Shown in pieces: positions 1-9,364 of a DNA stretch of 64,000 nucleotides. The position numbers and the translations under genes were made by a program. The notes beneath the pieces were generated by a model. That model did not search any database. It was not told the origin of the DNA and saw nothing but the letters and a program-made list of their open reading frames with translations. The DNA lies in NCBI GenBank assembly GCA_963855995.1, contig OY979717.1:7985290-8049289 (forward strand). Reading direction: 5' to 3'. The stretch comes from Muricea muricata. Lineage: Eukaryota; Cnidaria; Anthozoa; Malacalcyonacea; Plexauridae. Each line of letters opens with the position of its first letter. Position 1 is the first letter of the stretch.

Positions 1-15
1 CTGAGCTAGCCGGGC
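1..15 (-). tRNA. tRNA-Lys, cut by window edge
   Basis: Only the first 15 nt of the tRNA are present (acceptor 5' strand and start of the D arm), matching K0. Confidence 0.85.
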
Positions 16-104
16 AACGGTGCCCATCAAGGCGATGGGTACTCTAATAAAACGTCACAAACAACGATAATTTACAAAATATTTAACAAAAAAATAAATG
101 TTGG

Positions 105-177
105 TGTGCTGTGTTACAAACAAAAACAAGACATTTAAATTATGACATTATTCCGCTATCAATCGGGTTAAAACAAC
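105..177 (-). pseudogene. Relic tRNA-Met in the decayed half-unit (one per unit)
   Basis: Lined up with the tRNA-Met at 531-603, this stretch shares the TTGGTG flank, the CTGTG acceptor region, the ATG complement of the CAU anticodon and the following flank (CACAAAAAGG against CACAAAGG). It lies about 89 bp from the upstream tRNA-Lys end, as the true tRNA-Met does from the relic tRNA-Lys. T arm and stems are lost, so no tRNA fold remains. An equivalent relic occurs in every unit. This unit carries the more decayed subtype. Confidence 0.75.
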
Positions 178-372
178 TATGGCCACAAAAAGGTAATGCA
201 GATTAAATTTTTTCTTGTCTTCAATGTTGAACAAGATCATCCTACTTTTTTCTTGCCGAAAATTAGATTTAACCATCAATGGAATTTTCCATCCACATCA
301 ATGAAAGTAATTTCTCAGCATTAACAAAGCGCTTTTAAACATAGACGTTAATTTTTACGACGTTGAAAATCT

Positions 373-442
373 CGCCACGTGGGACACAAACCAACAATCC
401 TGAGATTAAGATTCTTAAGTTCTACTGCCTGAGTTATCGGGC
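373..442 (-). pseudogene. Relic tRNA-Lys in the decayed half-unit (one per unit)
   Basis: Read on the minus strand it starts GCCCGATAACTCAGGCAGTA, against GCCCGGCTAGCTCAGTCGGT in the intact gene, and keeps the anticodon region TCTTAATCTCAGGG. It resembles the intact tRNA-Lys at roughly 70 percent over 70 nt by eye. The T loop has lost the TTCGA motif, position 10 is A, and D and T stems are broken, so it should be inactive. Its end lies 424 bp from the next intact tRNA-Lys end and 427 bp from the previous one, halfway through the unit. The same relic recurs in every unit. Confidence 0.85.
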
Positions 443-500
443 AACGGTGCCCAGTTCGGCGATCAGTATTTGAGTAAATCGTCCTAAACAACAGTAATCT

Positions 501-518
501 AAAAAAATCTAAGGAAAA
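501..518 (-). terminator. Pol III terminator of tRNA-Met (representative)
   Basis: On the minus strand a T4 run (515-518) lies 12 nt past the tRNA-Met 3' end and a T7 run (501-507) follows. Most units have the same pair; some have T5 in place of T4. Confidence 0.8.
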
Positions 519-530
519 CGTAGATGTTGG

Positions 531-603
531 TGCCCTGTGTGAGGGTCGAACTCACGACCTTTAGATTATGAGACTAACGCGCTACCTACTGCGCTAACAG
601 GAC
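531..603 (-). tRNA. Elongator tRNA-Met(CAU), class Ma
   Basis: A 73-nt cloverleaf. Acceptor GTCCTGT pairs with ACAGGGC through one U2-G71 wobble. D stem GCGC/GCGC, A box TAGCGCAGTAGG, anticodon loop CTCATAA with anticodon CAU, T stem GTGAG/CTCAC, T loop TTCGACC, discriminator A73. The body resembles animal elongator tRNA-Met, including the U31-U39 apposition, and lacks initiator features. The genomic bases after A73 read CCA, which is unusual for a eukaryote. T4 and T7 terminators follow. Confidence 0.95.
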
Positions 604-746
604 TACTGGCACAAAGGTTAGGTTAGAAAAATCTATTTTTTTTTATCAAAGACTTAAGGCTAGAATACTAATTTTGTCTTATCAAAAACTAGTTTCAATG
701 ATCACCTAAAATTCTTCCATATGGATCATAACATTTTGCCCATCTC

Positions 747-755
747 AAAAAAAAA
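747..755 (-). terminator. Pol III terminator of tRNA-Lys, T9 subtype (representative)
   Basis: A T9 run on the minus strand begins 38 nt past the 3' end of the tRNA-Lys at 794. No run of four or more T lies nearer, so the primary transcript should carry a long 3' trailer of about 40 nt. Confidence 0.7.
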
Positions 756-793
756 TATTTAAACAGAGACGTTCATCCTACCATGTTGCAAAT

Positions 794-866
794 CGCCCAA
801 CGTGGGGCTCGAACCCACGACCCTGAGATTAAGAGTCTCATGCTCTACCGACTGAGCTAGCCGGGC
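794..866 (-). tRNA. tRNA-Lys(CUU), class K0 (standard)
   Basis: A 73-nt cloverleaf with acceptor GCCCGGC/GTTGGGC (two G-U pairs, at 5:68 and 6:67), D stem GCTC/GAGC, anticodon stem TGAGA/TCTCA, loop CTCTTAA with anticodon CUU, T stem GTGGG/CCCAC, T loop TTCGAGC and discriminator G73. A box TAGCTCAGTCGG and B box GGTTCGAGCCC fit the consensus. It agrees with the widespread animal tRNA-Lys(CUU). No CCA is encoded. Confidence 0.97.
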
Positions 867-1381
867 AACGGTGGCCATCAAGGCGATGGGTACTCTAATA
901 AAACGTCACAAACAACGATAATTTACAAAATTTTTAACAAAAAAATAAATGTTGGTGTGCTGTGTTACAAACAAAAACAAGACATTTAAATTATGACATT
1001 ATTCCGCTATCAATCGGGTTAAAACAACTATGGCCACAAAAAGGTAATGCAGATTAAATTTTTTCTTGTCTTCAATGTTGAACAAGATCATCCTACTTTT
1101 TTCTTGCCGAAAATTAGATTTAACCATCAATGGAATTTTCCATCCACATCAATGAAAGTAATTTCTCAGCATTAACAAAGCGTTTTTAAACATAGACGTT
1201 AATTTTTACGACGTTGAAAATCTCGCCACGTGGGACACAAACCATTAACCCTGAGATTAAGATTCTTAAGTTCTACTGCCTGAGTTATCCGGCAACGGTG
1301 CCCACTTCGGCGACCAGTACTTAAGTAATTCGTCCTAAACAACAGTAATCTAAAAAAATCTAAGGAAAACGTACATGTTGG
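867..1381. other. Representative 515-bp stretch without intact genes
   Basis: Each unit has one such stretch between the 5' end of tRNA-Lys and the 3' end of the next tRNA-Met. It holds the tRNA-Lys upstream region, the relic tRNA-Met, an AT-rich spacer, the relic tRNA-Lys and the tRNA-Met terminator. No other RNA gene or believable protein frame is visible. Confidence 0.8.
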
Positions 1382-1454
1382 TGCCCTGTGTGAGAGTCGA
1401 ACTCACGATCTTTAGATTATGAGACTAACGCGCTACCTACTGCGCTAACAGGGC
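1382..1454 (-). tRNA. Elongator tRNA-Met(CAU), class Mb
   Basis: Acceptor GCCCTGT/ACAGGGC is fully Watson-Crick. Differs from the 531 copy by U60 in the T loop and an A in the variable loop (CGATC); all stems stay paired. Confidence 0.95.
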
Positions 1455-1599
1455 TACTGGCACAAAGGTTAGTGTAGAAAAATCTATTTTTTTATCAAAG
1501 ACTGTAGGCTAGCATACTAATTTTGTCTTATCAAAAATTAGTTTCAATGATCACCTGAAATTTCTTCCATATGGATCATAATATTTTGCCAATATCAAC

Positions 1600-1605
1600 A
1601 AAAAA
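1600..1605 (-). terminator. Pol III terminator of tRNA-Lys, T6 subtype (representative)
   Basis: In the other unit subtype the T9 run is replaced by T6 at about the same distance from the gene (38 nt). Confidence 0.65.
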
Positions 1606-1643
1606 TATTTGGACAGACACGTTTATCCTACCTTGTTGCAAAT

Positions 1644-1716
1644 CGCCCAACGTGGGGCTCGAACCCACGACCCTGAGATTAAGAGTCTCATGCTCTACCG
1701 ACTGAGCTAGCCGGGC
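1644..1716 (-). tRNA. tRNA-Lys(CUU), class K0
   Basis: Same as the 794 copy; the upstream hairpin is perfect in this unit. Confidence 0.97.
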
Positions 1717-1723
1717 AACGGTG

Positions 1724-1740
1724 CCCATCAAGGCGATGGG
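1724..1740 (-). promoter_or_regulatory. Hairpin upstream of tRNA-Lys (representative)
   Basis: CCCATC and GATGGG form a perfect 6-bp inverted repeat around a 5-nt loop, 7 nt upstream of the tRNA-Lys 5' end. It is present in nearly every unit; some units carry one change in an arm (for example GGCCATC near 874 or GATAGG near 17883). The matching place beside the relic tRNA-Lys has lost the pairing. It may be part of the 5' leader or of the promoter; its role is unknown. Confidence 0.5.
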
Positions 1741-1744
1741 TACT

Positions 1745-1753
1745 CTAATAAAA
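1745..1753 (-). promoter_or_regulatory. TATA-like box upstream of tRNA-Lys (representative)
   Basis: TTTTATTAG on the minus strand lies about 30 nt upstream of the mature tRNA-Lys 5' end and is almost invariant between units. The place and composition fit an upstream TATA-like element of Pol III genes; function is inferred. Confidence 0.4.
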
Positions 1754-1805
1754 CGTACAAAACAAAGATAATTTACAAAATTTTTGACTAAAAAGTCAAT
1801 GCTGG

Positions 1806-1878
1806 TGTCCTGTGTGACAGAGAAAAACAAGACAGTTAAAATATGACAGTATTCCGCTATCAATCGCGTAAAGAACAC
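1806..1878 (-). pseudogene. Relic tRNA-Met, better preserved subtype
   Basis: Example of the second relic subtype, also seen near 3505, 7753, 12853 and in others. It keeps TGTCCTGTGTGA against TGCCCTGTGTGA of the true gene, and the ATG complement of the anticodon, at roughly 60 percent overall identity by eye. The T-arm sequence is gone. The short plus-strand reading frames of 60 codons in these units begin at this ATG and are not genes. Confidence 0.75.
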
Positions 1879-2231
1879 TATGAGAAGAAAAAGGTAATGC
1901 AGAATAAATTTATTCCAGTCTTCAATGTTGAACAAGATCATCCTACTTTTCTTTTGCCGAAAATTAGATTTAACCATCAATGGAATTTTCCATCCACATC
2001 AATGAAAGTAATTTCTCAGAATTAACAAAGCGCTTTTAAACATAGACGTTAATTTTTACGACGTTGAAAATCTCGCCACGTGGGACACAAACCAACAACC
2101 CTGAGATTAAGATTCTTAAGTTCTACTGCCTGAGTTATCGGGCAACGGTGCCCAGTTCGGCGATCAGTACTTAAGTAATTCGTCCTAAACAACAGTAATC
2201 TACAAAAATCTAAGGAAAACGTAGATGTTGG

Positions 2232-2304
2232 TGCCCTGTGTGAGGGTCGAACTCACGACCTTTAGATTATGAGACTAACGCGCTACCTACTGCGCTAACA
2301 GGAC
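2232..2304 (-). tRNA. Elongator tRNA-Met(CAU), class Ma
   Basis: Same as the 531 copy; the 5' flank differs (CTGCCAC for CTGGCAC). Confidence 0.95.
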
Positions 2305-2493
2305 TACTGCCACAAAGGTTAGGTTAGAAAAATCTATTTTTTTTATCAAAGACTGAAGGCTAGAATACTAATTTTGTCTTATCAAAAACTAGTTTCAATG
2401 ATCACCTAAAATTCTTCCATATGGATCATAACATTTTGCCCATCTCAAAAAAAAATATTTAAACAGAGACGTTCATCCTACCATGTTGCAAAT

Positions 2494-2566
2494 CGCCCAA
2501 CGTGGGGCTCGAACCCACGACCCTGAGATTAAGAGTCTCATGCTCTACCGACTGAGCTAGCCGGGC
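2494..2566 (-). tRNA. tRNA-Lys(CUU), class K0
   Basis: Standard sequence; one upstream hairpin arm carries a change (GGCCATC). Confidence 0.97.
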
Positions 2567-3081
2567 AACGGTGGCCATCAAGGCGATGGGTACTCTAATA
2601 AAACGTCACAAACAACGATAATTTACAAAATTTTTAACAAAAAAATAAATGTTGGTGTGCTGTGTTACAAACAAAAACAAGACATTTAAATTATGACATT
2701 ATTCCGCTATCAATCGGGTTAAAACAACTATGGCCACAAAAAGGTAATGCAGATTAAATTTTTTCTTGTCTTCAATGTTGAACAAGATCATCCTACTTTT
2801 TTCTTGCCGAAAATTAGATTTAACCATCAATGGAATTTTCCATCCACATCAATGAAAGTAATTTCTCAGCATTAACAAAGCGTTTTTAAACATAGACGTT
2901 AATTTTTACGACGTTGATAATCTCGCCACGTGGGACACAAACCATTAACCCTGAGATTAAGATTCTTAAGTTCTACTGCCTGAGTTATCCGGCAACGGTG
3001 CCCACTTCGGCGACCAGTACTTAAGTAATTCGTCCTAAACAACAGTAATCTAAAAAAATCTAAGGAAAACGTACATGTTGG

Positions 3082-3154
3082 TGCCCTGTGTGAGAGTCGA
3101 ACTCACGATCTTTAGATTATGAGACTAACGCGCTACCTACTGCGCTAACAGGGC
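3082..3154 (-). tRNA. Elongator tRNA-Met(CAU), class Mb
   Basis: Fully paired acceptor, U60 and variable-loop A as at 1382. Confidence 0.95.
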
Positions 3155-3343
3155 TACTGGCACAAAGGTTAGTGTCGAAAAATCTATTTTTTTATCAAAG
3201 ACTGAAGGCTAGCATACTAATTTTGTCTTATCAAAAATTAGTTTCAATGATCACCTGAAATTTCTTCCATATGGATCATAATATTTTGCCAATATCAACA
3301 AAAAATATTTGAACAGACACGTTTATCCTACCTTGTTGCAAAT

Positions 3344-3416
3344 CGCCCAACGTGGGGCTCGAACCCACGACCCTGAGATTAAGAGTCTCATGCTCTACCG
3401 ACTGAGCTAGCCGGGC
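3344..3416 (-). tRNA. tRNA-Lys(CUU), class K0
   Basis: Standard sequence with intact A and B boxes. Confidence 0.97.
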
Positions 3417-3930
3417 AACGGTGCCCATCAAGGCGATGGGTACTCTAATAAAACGTACCAAACAACGATAATTTACAAAATTTTTGACTAAAAAGTCAAT
3501 GCTGGTGTCCTGTGTGACAGAGAAAAACAAGACAGTTAAAATATGACGGTATTCCGCTATCAATCCCGTAAAGAACACTATGGGAAGAAAAAGGTAATGC
3601 AGAATAAATTTATTCTAGTCTTCAATGCTGAACAAGATCATCCTACTTTCCTCTTGCCGAAAATTAGATTTAACCATCAATGGAATTTTCCATCCACATC
3701 AATGAAAGTAATTTCTCAGCATTAACAAAGCGCTTTTAAACATAGACGTTAATTTTTACGACGTTGAAAATCTCGCCACGTGGGACACAAACAACATTCC
3801 TGAGATTAAGATTTTTAAGTTCTACTGCCTGATTTATCGGGCAACGGTGCCCAGTTCGGCGATCAGTATTTAAGTAAATCGTCCTAAACAACAGTAATCT
3901 ACAAAAATCTAAGGAAAACGTAGATGTTGG

Positions 3931-4003
3931 TGCCCTGTGTGAGGGTCGAACTCACGACCTTTAGATTATGAGACTAACGCGCTACCTACTGCGCTAACAG
4001 GAC
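3931..4003 (-). tRNA. Elongator tRNA-Met(CAU), class Ma
   Basis: U2-G71 wobble; otherwise standard. Confidence 0.95.
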
Positions 4004-4192
4004 TACTGGCACAAAGGTTAGGTTAGAAAAATCTATTTTTTTTATCAAAGACTTAAGGCTAGAATACTAATTTTGTCTTATCAAAAACTAGTTTCAATGA
4101 TCACCTAAAATTCTTCCATATGGATCATAACATTTTGCCCATCTCAAAAAAAAATATTTAAACAGAGACGTTCATCCTACCATGTTGCAAAT

Positions 4193-4265
4193 CGCCCAAC
4201 GTGGGGCTCGAACCCACGACCCTGAGATTAAGAGTCTCATGCTCTACCGACTGAGCTAGCCGGGC
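4193..4265 (-). tRNA. tRNA-Lys(CUU), class K0
   Basis: Standard sequence. Confidence 0.97.
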
Positions 4266-4780
4266 AACGGTGGCCATCAAGGCGATGGGTACTCTAATAA
4301 AACGTCACAAACAACGATAATTTACAAAATATTTAACAAAAAAATAAATGTTGGTGTGCTGTGTTACAAAGAAAAACAAGACATTTAAATTATGACATTA
4401 TTCCGCTATCAATCGGGTTAAAACAACTATGGCCACAAAAAGGTAATGCAGATTAAATTTTTTCTGGTCTTCAATGTTGAACAAGATCATCCTACTTTTG
4501 TCTTGCCGAAAATTAGATTTAACCATCAATGGAATTTTCCATCCACATCAATGAAAGTAATTTCTCAGCATTAACAAAGCGCTTTTCAACATAGACGTTA
4601 ATTTTTACGACGTTTAAAATCTCGCCACGTGGGACACAAACCAACAACCCTGAGATTAAGATTCTTAAGTTCTACTGCCTGAGTTATCCGGCAACGGTGC
4701 CCTTTTCGGCGACCAGTACTTAAGTAATTCGTTCTAAACAACAGTAATCTAAAAAAATCTAAGGAAAACGTACATGTTGG

Positions 4781-4853
4781 TGCCCTGTGTGAGAGTCGAA
4801 CTCACTACCTTTAGATTATGAGACTAACGCGCTACCTACTGCGCTGACAGGGC
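4781..4853 (-). tRNA. tRNA-Met(CAU), probably impaired (C8, A48)
   Basis: Acceptor is fully paired and U60 is present, but the nearly invariant U8 is C and position 48 is A in place of C. Both sites make tertiary contacts (8-14 and 15-48), and U8 also lies in the A box. Confidence 0.88.
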
Positions 4854-5041
4854 TACTGGCACAAAGGTTAGTGTAGAAAAATCTATTTTTCTATCAAAGA
4901 CTGAAGGCTAGCATACTCATTTTGTCTTATCAAAAATTAGTTTCAATGATCACCTGAAATTTTTTCCATAGGATCATAATATTTTGCCAATTTAAACAAA
5001 AAATATTTGAACAGACACGTTTATCCTACCATGTTGCAAAT

Positions 5042-5114
5042 CGCCCAACGTGGGGCTCGAACCCACGACCCTGAGATTAAGAGTCTCATGCTCTACCGAC
5101 TGAGCTAGCCGGGC
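5042..5114 (-). tRNA. tRNA-Lys(CUU), class K0
   Basis: Standard sequence. Confidence 0.97.
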
Positions 5115-5629
5115 AACGGTGCCCATCAAGGCGATGGGTACTCTAAAAAAACGTACCAAACAACGATAATTCAAAAAATTTTTGACCAAAAAGTCAATGC
5201 TGGTGTCCTGTGTGACAGAGAAAAACAAGACAGTTAAAATATGACGGTATTCCGCTATCAATCGCGTAAACAACACTATGGGAAGAAAAAGGTAATGCAG
5301 AATAAATTTATTCTAGTCTTCAATGCTGAACAAGATCATCCTACTTTTCTCTTGCCGAAAATTAGATTTAACCATCAATGGAATTTTCCATCCACATCAA
5401 TGAAAGTAATTTCTCAGCATTAACAAAGCGCTTTTAAACATAGACGTTAATTTTTACGACGTTGAAAATCTCGCCACGTGGGACACAAACCAACAATCCT
5501 GAGATTAAGATTCTTAAGTTCTACTGCCTGAGTTATCGGGCAACGGTGCCCAGTTCGGCGATCAGTATTTAAGTAAATCGTCCTAAACAACAGTAATCTA
5601 CTAAAATCTAAGGAAAACGTAGATGTTGG

Positions 5630-5702
5630 TGCCCTGTGTGAGGGTCGAACTCACGACCTTTAGATTATGGGACTAACGCGCTACCTACTGCGCTAACAGG
5701 AC
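5630..5702 (-). tRNA. tRNA-Met(CAU) with U33 changed to C
   Basis: Class Ma body, but the anticodon loop reads CCCATAA. U33, needed for the anticodon U-turn, is C here, so decoding should be poor. Confidence 0.9.
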
Positions 5703-5891
5703 TACTGGCACAAAGGTTAGGTTAGAAAAATCTATTTTTTTTATCAAAGACTTAAGGCTAGAATACTAATTTTGTCTTATCAAAAACTAGTTTCAATGAT
5801 CACCTAAAATTCTTCCATATGGATCATAACATTTTGCCCATCTCAAAAAAAAATATTTAAACAGAGACGTTCATCCTACCATGTTGCAAAT

Positions 5892-5964
5892 CGCCCAACG
5901 TGGGGCTCGAACCCACGACCCTGAGATTAAGAGTCTCATGCTCTACCGACTGAGCTAGCTGGGC
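5892..5964 (-). tRNA. tRNA-Lys(CUU), G5 to A
   Basis: Acceptor GCCCAGC: A5 now makes a Watson-Crick pair with U68 where K0 has a G-U pair. The rest is standard, so the gene looks functional. Confidence 0.95.
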
Positions 5965-6478
5965 AACGGTGCCCATCAAGGCGATGGGTACTCTAATAAA
6001 ACGTCACAAACAACGATAATTTACAAAATATTTAACAAAAAAATAAATGTTGGTGTGCTGTGTTACAAACAAAAACAAGACATTTAAATTATGACATTAT
6101 TCCGCTATCAATCGGGTTAAAACAACTATGGCCACAAAAAGTAATGCAGATTAAATTTTTTCTTGTCTTCAATGTTGAACAAGATCATCCTACTTTTTTC
6201 TTGCCGAAAATTAGATTTAACCATCAATGGAATTTTCCATCCACATCAATGAAAGTAATTTCTCAGCATTAACAAAGCGCTTTTAAACATAGACGTTAAT
6301 TTTTACGACGTTGAAAATCTCGCCACGTGGGACACAAACCAACAATCCTGAGATTAAGATTCTTAAGTTCTACTGCCTGAGTTATCGGGCAACGGTGCCC
6401 AGTTCGGCGATCAGTATTTGAGTAAATCGTCCTAAACAACAGTAATCTAAAAAAATCTAAGGAAAACGTAGATGTTGG

Positions 6479-6551
6479 TGCCCTGTGTGAGGGTCGAACT
6501 CACGACCTTTAGATTATGAGACTAACGCGCTACCTACTGCGCTAACAGGAC
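6479..6551 (-). tRNA. Elongator tRNA-Met(CAU), class Ma
   Basis: Same as the 531 copy, of which it is the 5948-bp duplicate. Confidence 0.95.
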
Positions 6552-6741
6552 TACTGGCACAAAGGTTAGGTTAGAAAAATCTATTTTTTTTTATCAAAGA
6601 CTTAAGGCTAGAATACTAATTTTGTCTTATCAAAAACTAGTTTCAATGATCACCTAAAATTCTTCCATATGGATCATAACATTTTGCCCATCTCAAAAAA
6701 AAATATTTAAACAGAGACGTTCATCCTACCATGTTGCAAAT

Positions 6742-6814
6742 CGCCCAACGTGGGGCTCGAACCCACGACCCTGAGATTAAGAGTCTCATGCTCTACCGAC
6801 TGAGCTAGCCGGGC
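6742..6814 (-). tRNA. tRNA-Lys(CUU), class K0
   Basis: Standard sequence; duplicate of the 794 copy. Confidence 0.97.
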
Positions 6815-7329
6815 AACGGTGGCCATCAAGGCGATGGGTACTCTAATAAAACGTCACAAACAACGATAATTTACAAAATTTTTAACAAAAAAATAAATGT
6901 TGGTGTGCTGTGTTACAAACAAAAACAAGACATTTAAATTATGACATTATTCCGCTATCAATCGGGTTAAAACAACTATGGCCACAAAAAGGTAATGCAG
7001 ATTAAATTTTTTCTTGTCTTCAATGTTGAACAAGATCATCCTACTTTTTTCTTGCCGAAAATTAGATTTAACCATCAATGGAATTTTCCATCCACATCAA
7101 TGAAAGTAATTTCTCAGCATTAACAAAGCGTTTTTAAACATAGACGTTAATTTTTACGACGTTTAAAATCTCGCCACGTGGGACACAAACCATTAACCCT
7201 GAGATTAAGATTCTTAAGTTCTACTGCCTGAGTTATCCGGCAACGGTGCCCACTTCGGCGACCAGTACTTAAGTAATTCGTCCTAAACAACAGTAATCTA
7301 AAAAAATCTAAGGAAAACGTACATGTTGG

Positions 7330-7402
7330 TGCCCTGTGTGAGAGTCGAACTCACGATCTTTAGATTATGAGACTAACGCGCTACCTACTGCGCTAACAGG
7401 GC
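7330..7402 (-). tRNA. Elongator tRNA-Met(CAU), class Mb
   Basis: Duplicate of the 1382 copy. Confidence 0.95.
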
Positions 7403-7591
7403 TACTGGCACAAAGGTTAGTGTAGAAAAATCTATTTTTTTATCAAAGACTGTAGGCTAGCATACTAATTTTGTCTTATCAAAAATTAGTTTCAATGATC
7501 ACCTGAAATTTCTTCCATATGGATCATAATATTTTGCCAATATCAACAAAAAATATTTGGACAGACACGTTTATCCTACCTTGTTGCAAAT

Positions 7592-7664
7592 CGCCCAACG
7601 TGGGGCTCGAACCCACGACCCTGAGATTAAGAGTCTCATGCTCTACCGACTGAGCTAGCCGGGC
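7592..7664 (-). tRNA. tRNA-Lys(CUU), class K0
   Basis: Standard sequence; duplicate of the 1644 copy. Confidence 0.97.
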
Positions 7665-8179
7665 AACGGTGCCCATCAAGGCGATGGGTACTCTAATAAA
7701 ACGTACAAAACAAAGATAATTTACAAAATTTTTGACTAAAAAGTCAATGCTGGTGTCCTGTGTGACAGAGAAAAACAAGACAGTTAAAATATGACAGTAT
7801 TCCGCTATCAATCGCGTAAAGAACACTATGGGAAGAAAAAGGTAATGCAGAATAAATTTATTCCAGTCTTCAATGTTGAACAAGATCATCCTACTTTTCT
7901 TTTGCCGAAAATTAGATTTAACCATCAATGGAATTTTCCATCCACATCAATGAAAGTAATTTCTCAGAATTAACAAAGCGCTTTTAAACATAGACGTTAA
8001 TTTTTACGACGTTGAAAATCTCGCCACGTGGGACACAAACCAACAACCCTGAGATTAAGATTCTTAAGTTCTACTGCCTGAGTTATCGGGCAACGGTGCC
8101 CAGTTCGGCGATCAGTACTTAAGTAATTCGTCCTAAACAACAGTAATCTACAAAAATCTAAGGAAAACGTAGATGTTGG

Positions 8180-8252
8180 TGCCCTGTGTGAGGGTCGAAC
8201 TCACGACCTTTAGATTATGAGACTAACGCGCTACCTACTGCGCTAACAGGAC
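8180..8252 (-). tRNA. Elongator tRNA-Met(CAU), class Ma
   Basis: U2-G71 wobble; duplicate of the 2232 copy. Confidence 0.95.
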
Positions 8253-8441
8253 TACTGCCACAAAGGTTAGGTTAGAAAAATCTATTTTTTTTATCAAAGA
8301 CTGAAGGCTAGAATACTAATTTTGTCTTATCAAAAACTAGTTTCAATGATCACCTAAAATTCTTCCATATGGATCATAACATTTTGCCCATGTCAAAAAA
8401 AAATATTTAAACAGAGACGTTCATCCTACCATGTTGCAAAT

Positions 8442-8514
8442 CACCCAAAGTGGGGCTTGAACCCACGGCCCTGAGATTAAGAGTCTGATGCTCTACCGAC
8501 TGAGCTAGCCGGGC
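8442..8514 (-). tRNA. tRNA-Lys(CUU), class KD, probably impaired
   Basis: First of a recurring damaged class: G1-U72 in place of G1-C72, C7xU66 at the foot of the acceptor, C28xC42 in the anticodon stem, TTCAAGC T loop and C in the variable loop. A and B boxes still fit the consensus, so transcription is possible. Functional status is uncertain. Confidence 0.85.
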
Positions 8515-9029
8515 AACGGTGCCCATCAAGGCGATGGGTACTCTAATAAAACGTCACAAACAACGAAAATTTAAAAAATATTTAACAAAAAAATAAATGT
8601 TGGTGTGCTGTGTTACAAAGAAAAACAAGACATTTAAATTATGATAGTATTCCGCTATCAATCGCGTTAAAACAACTATGGCCACAAAAAGGTAATGCAG
8701 ATTAAACTTATTCTTGTCTTCAATGTTGAACAAGATCATCCTACTTTTTTCTTGCCGAAAATTAGATTTAACCATCAATGGAATTTTCCATCCACATCAA
8801 TGAAAGTAATTTCTCAGCATTAACAAAGCGCTTTTAAACATAGACGTTAATTTTTACGACGTTGAAAATCTCGCCACGTGGGACACAAACCAACAACCCT
8901 GTGATTAAGATTCTTAAGTTCTACTGCCTGAGTTATCCGGCAACGGCGCCCACTTCGGCGACCAGTACTTAAGTAATTCGTCCTAAACAACAGTAATCTA
9001 AAAAAATCTAAGGAAAACGCACATGTTGG

Positions 9030-9102
9030 TGCCTTGTGTGAGGGTCGAACTCACGACCTTTAGATTATGAGACTAACGCGCTACCTACTGCGCTAACAGG
9101 GC
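9030..9102 (-). tRNA. Elongator tRNA-Met(CAU), class Mc
   Basis: The 3' acceptor strand reads ACAAGGC, giving a C4xA69 mismatch in the middle of the acceptor stem. The rest is standard with the G-type variable loop. Confidence 0.9.
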
Positions 9103-9291
9103 TACTGGCACAAAGGTTGGTGTAGAAAAATCTATTTTTTTATCAAAGACTGAAGGCTAGCATACTAATTTTGTATTATCAAAAATTAGTTTCAATGATC
9201 ACCTGAAATTTCTTCCATATGGATCATAATATTTTGCCAATATAAACAAAAACTATTTGAACAGACACGTTTATCCTACCATGTTGCAAAT

Positions 9292-9364
9292 CGCCCAACG
9301 TGGGGCTCGAACCCACGACCCTGAGATTAAGAGTCTCATGCTCTACCGACTGAGCTAGCCGGGC
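9292..9364 (-). tRNA. tRNA-Lys(CUU), class K0
   Basis: Standard sequence. Confidence 0.97.

Larger units (their letters stand above)
5949..8380. repeat. Duplicate of 1-2430 at +5948 bp
   Basis: Seven-unit step; tRNAs at 531, 794, 1382, 1644 and 2232 recur at 6479, 6742, 7330, 7592 and 8180. The match ends before the KD copy at 8442. Confidence 0.8.

Noticed and set aside
603..866. Dicistronic Lys-Met tRNA transcript
   Set aside because: The genes are 190 bp apart with a T9 or T6 run between them, and both have their own A and B boxes, so separate transcription is more likely.
1576..1980. Recurring minus-strand open frame of up to 134 codons (also 71, 74, 95, 100 or 123 codons) in most units
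   Set aside because: It reads straight through the tRNA-Lys gene; the stretch with RLAQSVEHETLNLRVVG is a translated tRNA-Lys, a known source of false proteins. Length varies with neutral substitutions.
1843..2025. Recurring plus-strand open frame of 60 codons
   Set aside because: Its start codon is the complement of the CAU anticodon of the relic tRNA-Met, it has no ribosome or protein signature, and it is lost in half of the units.
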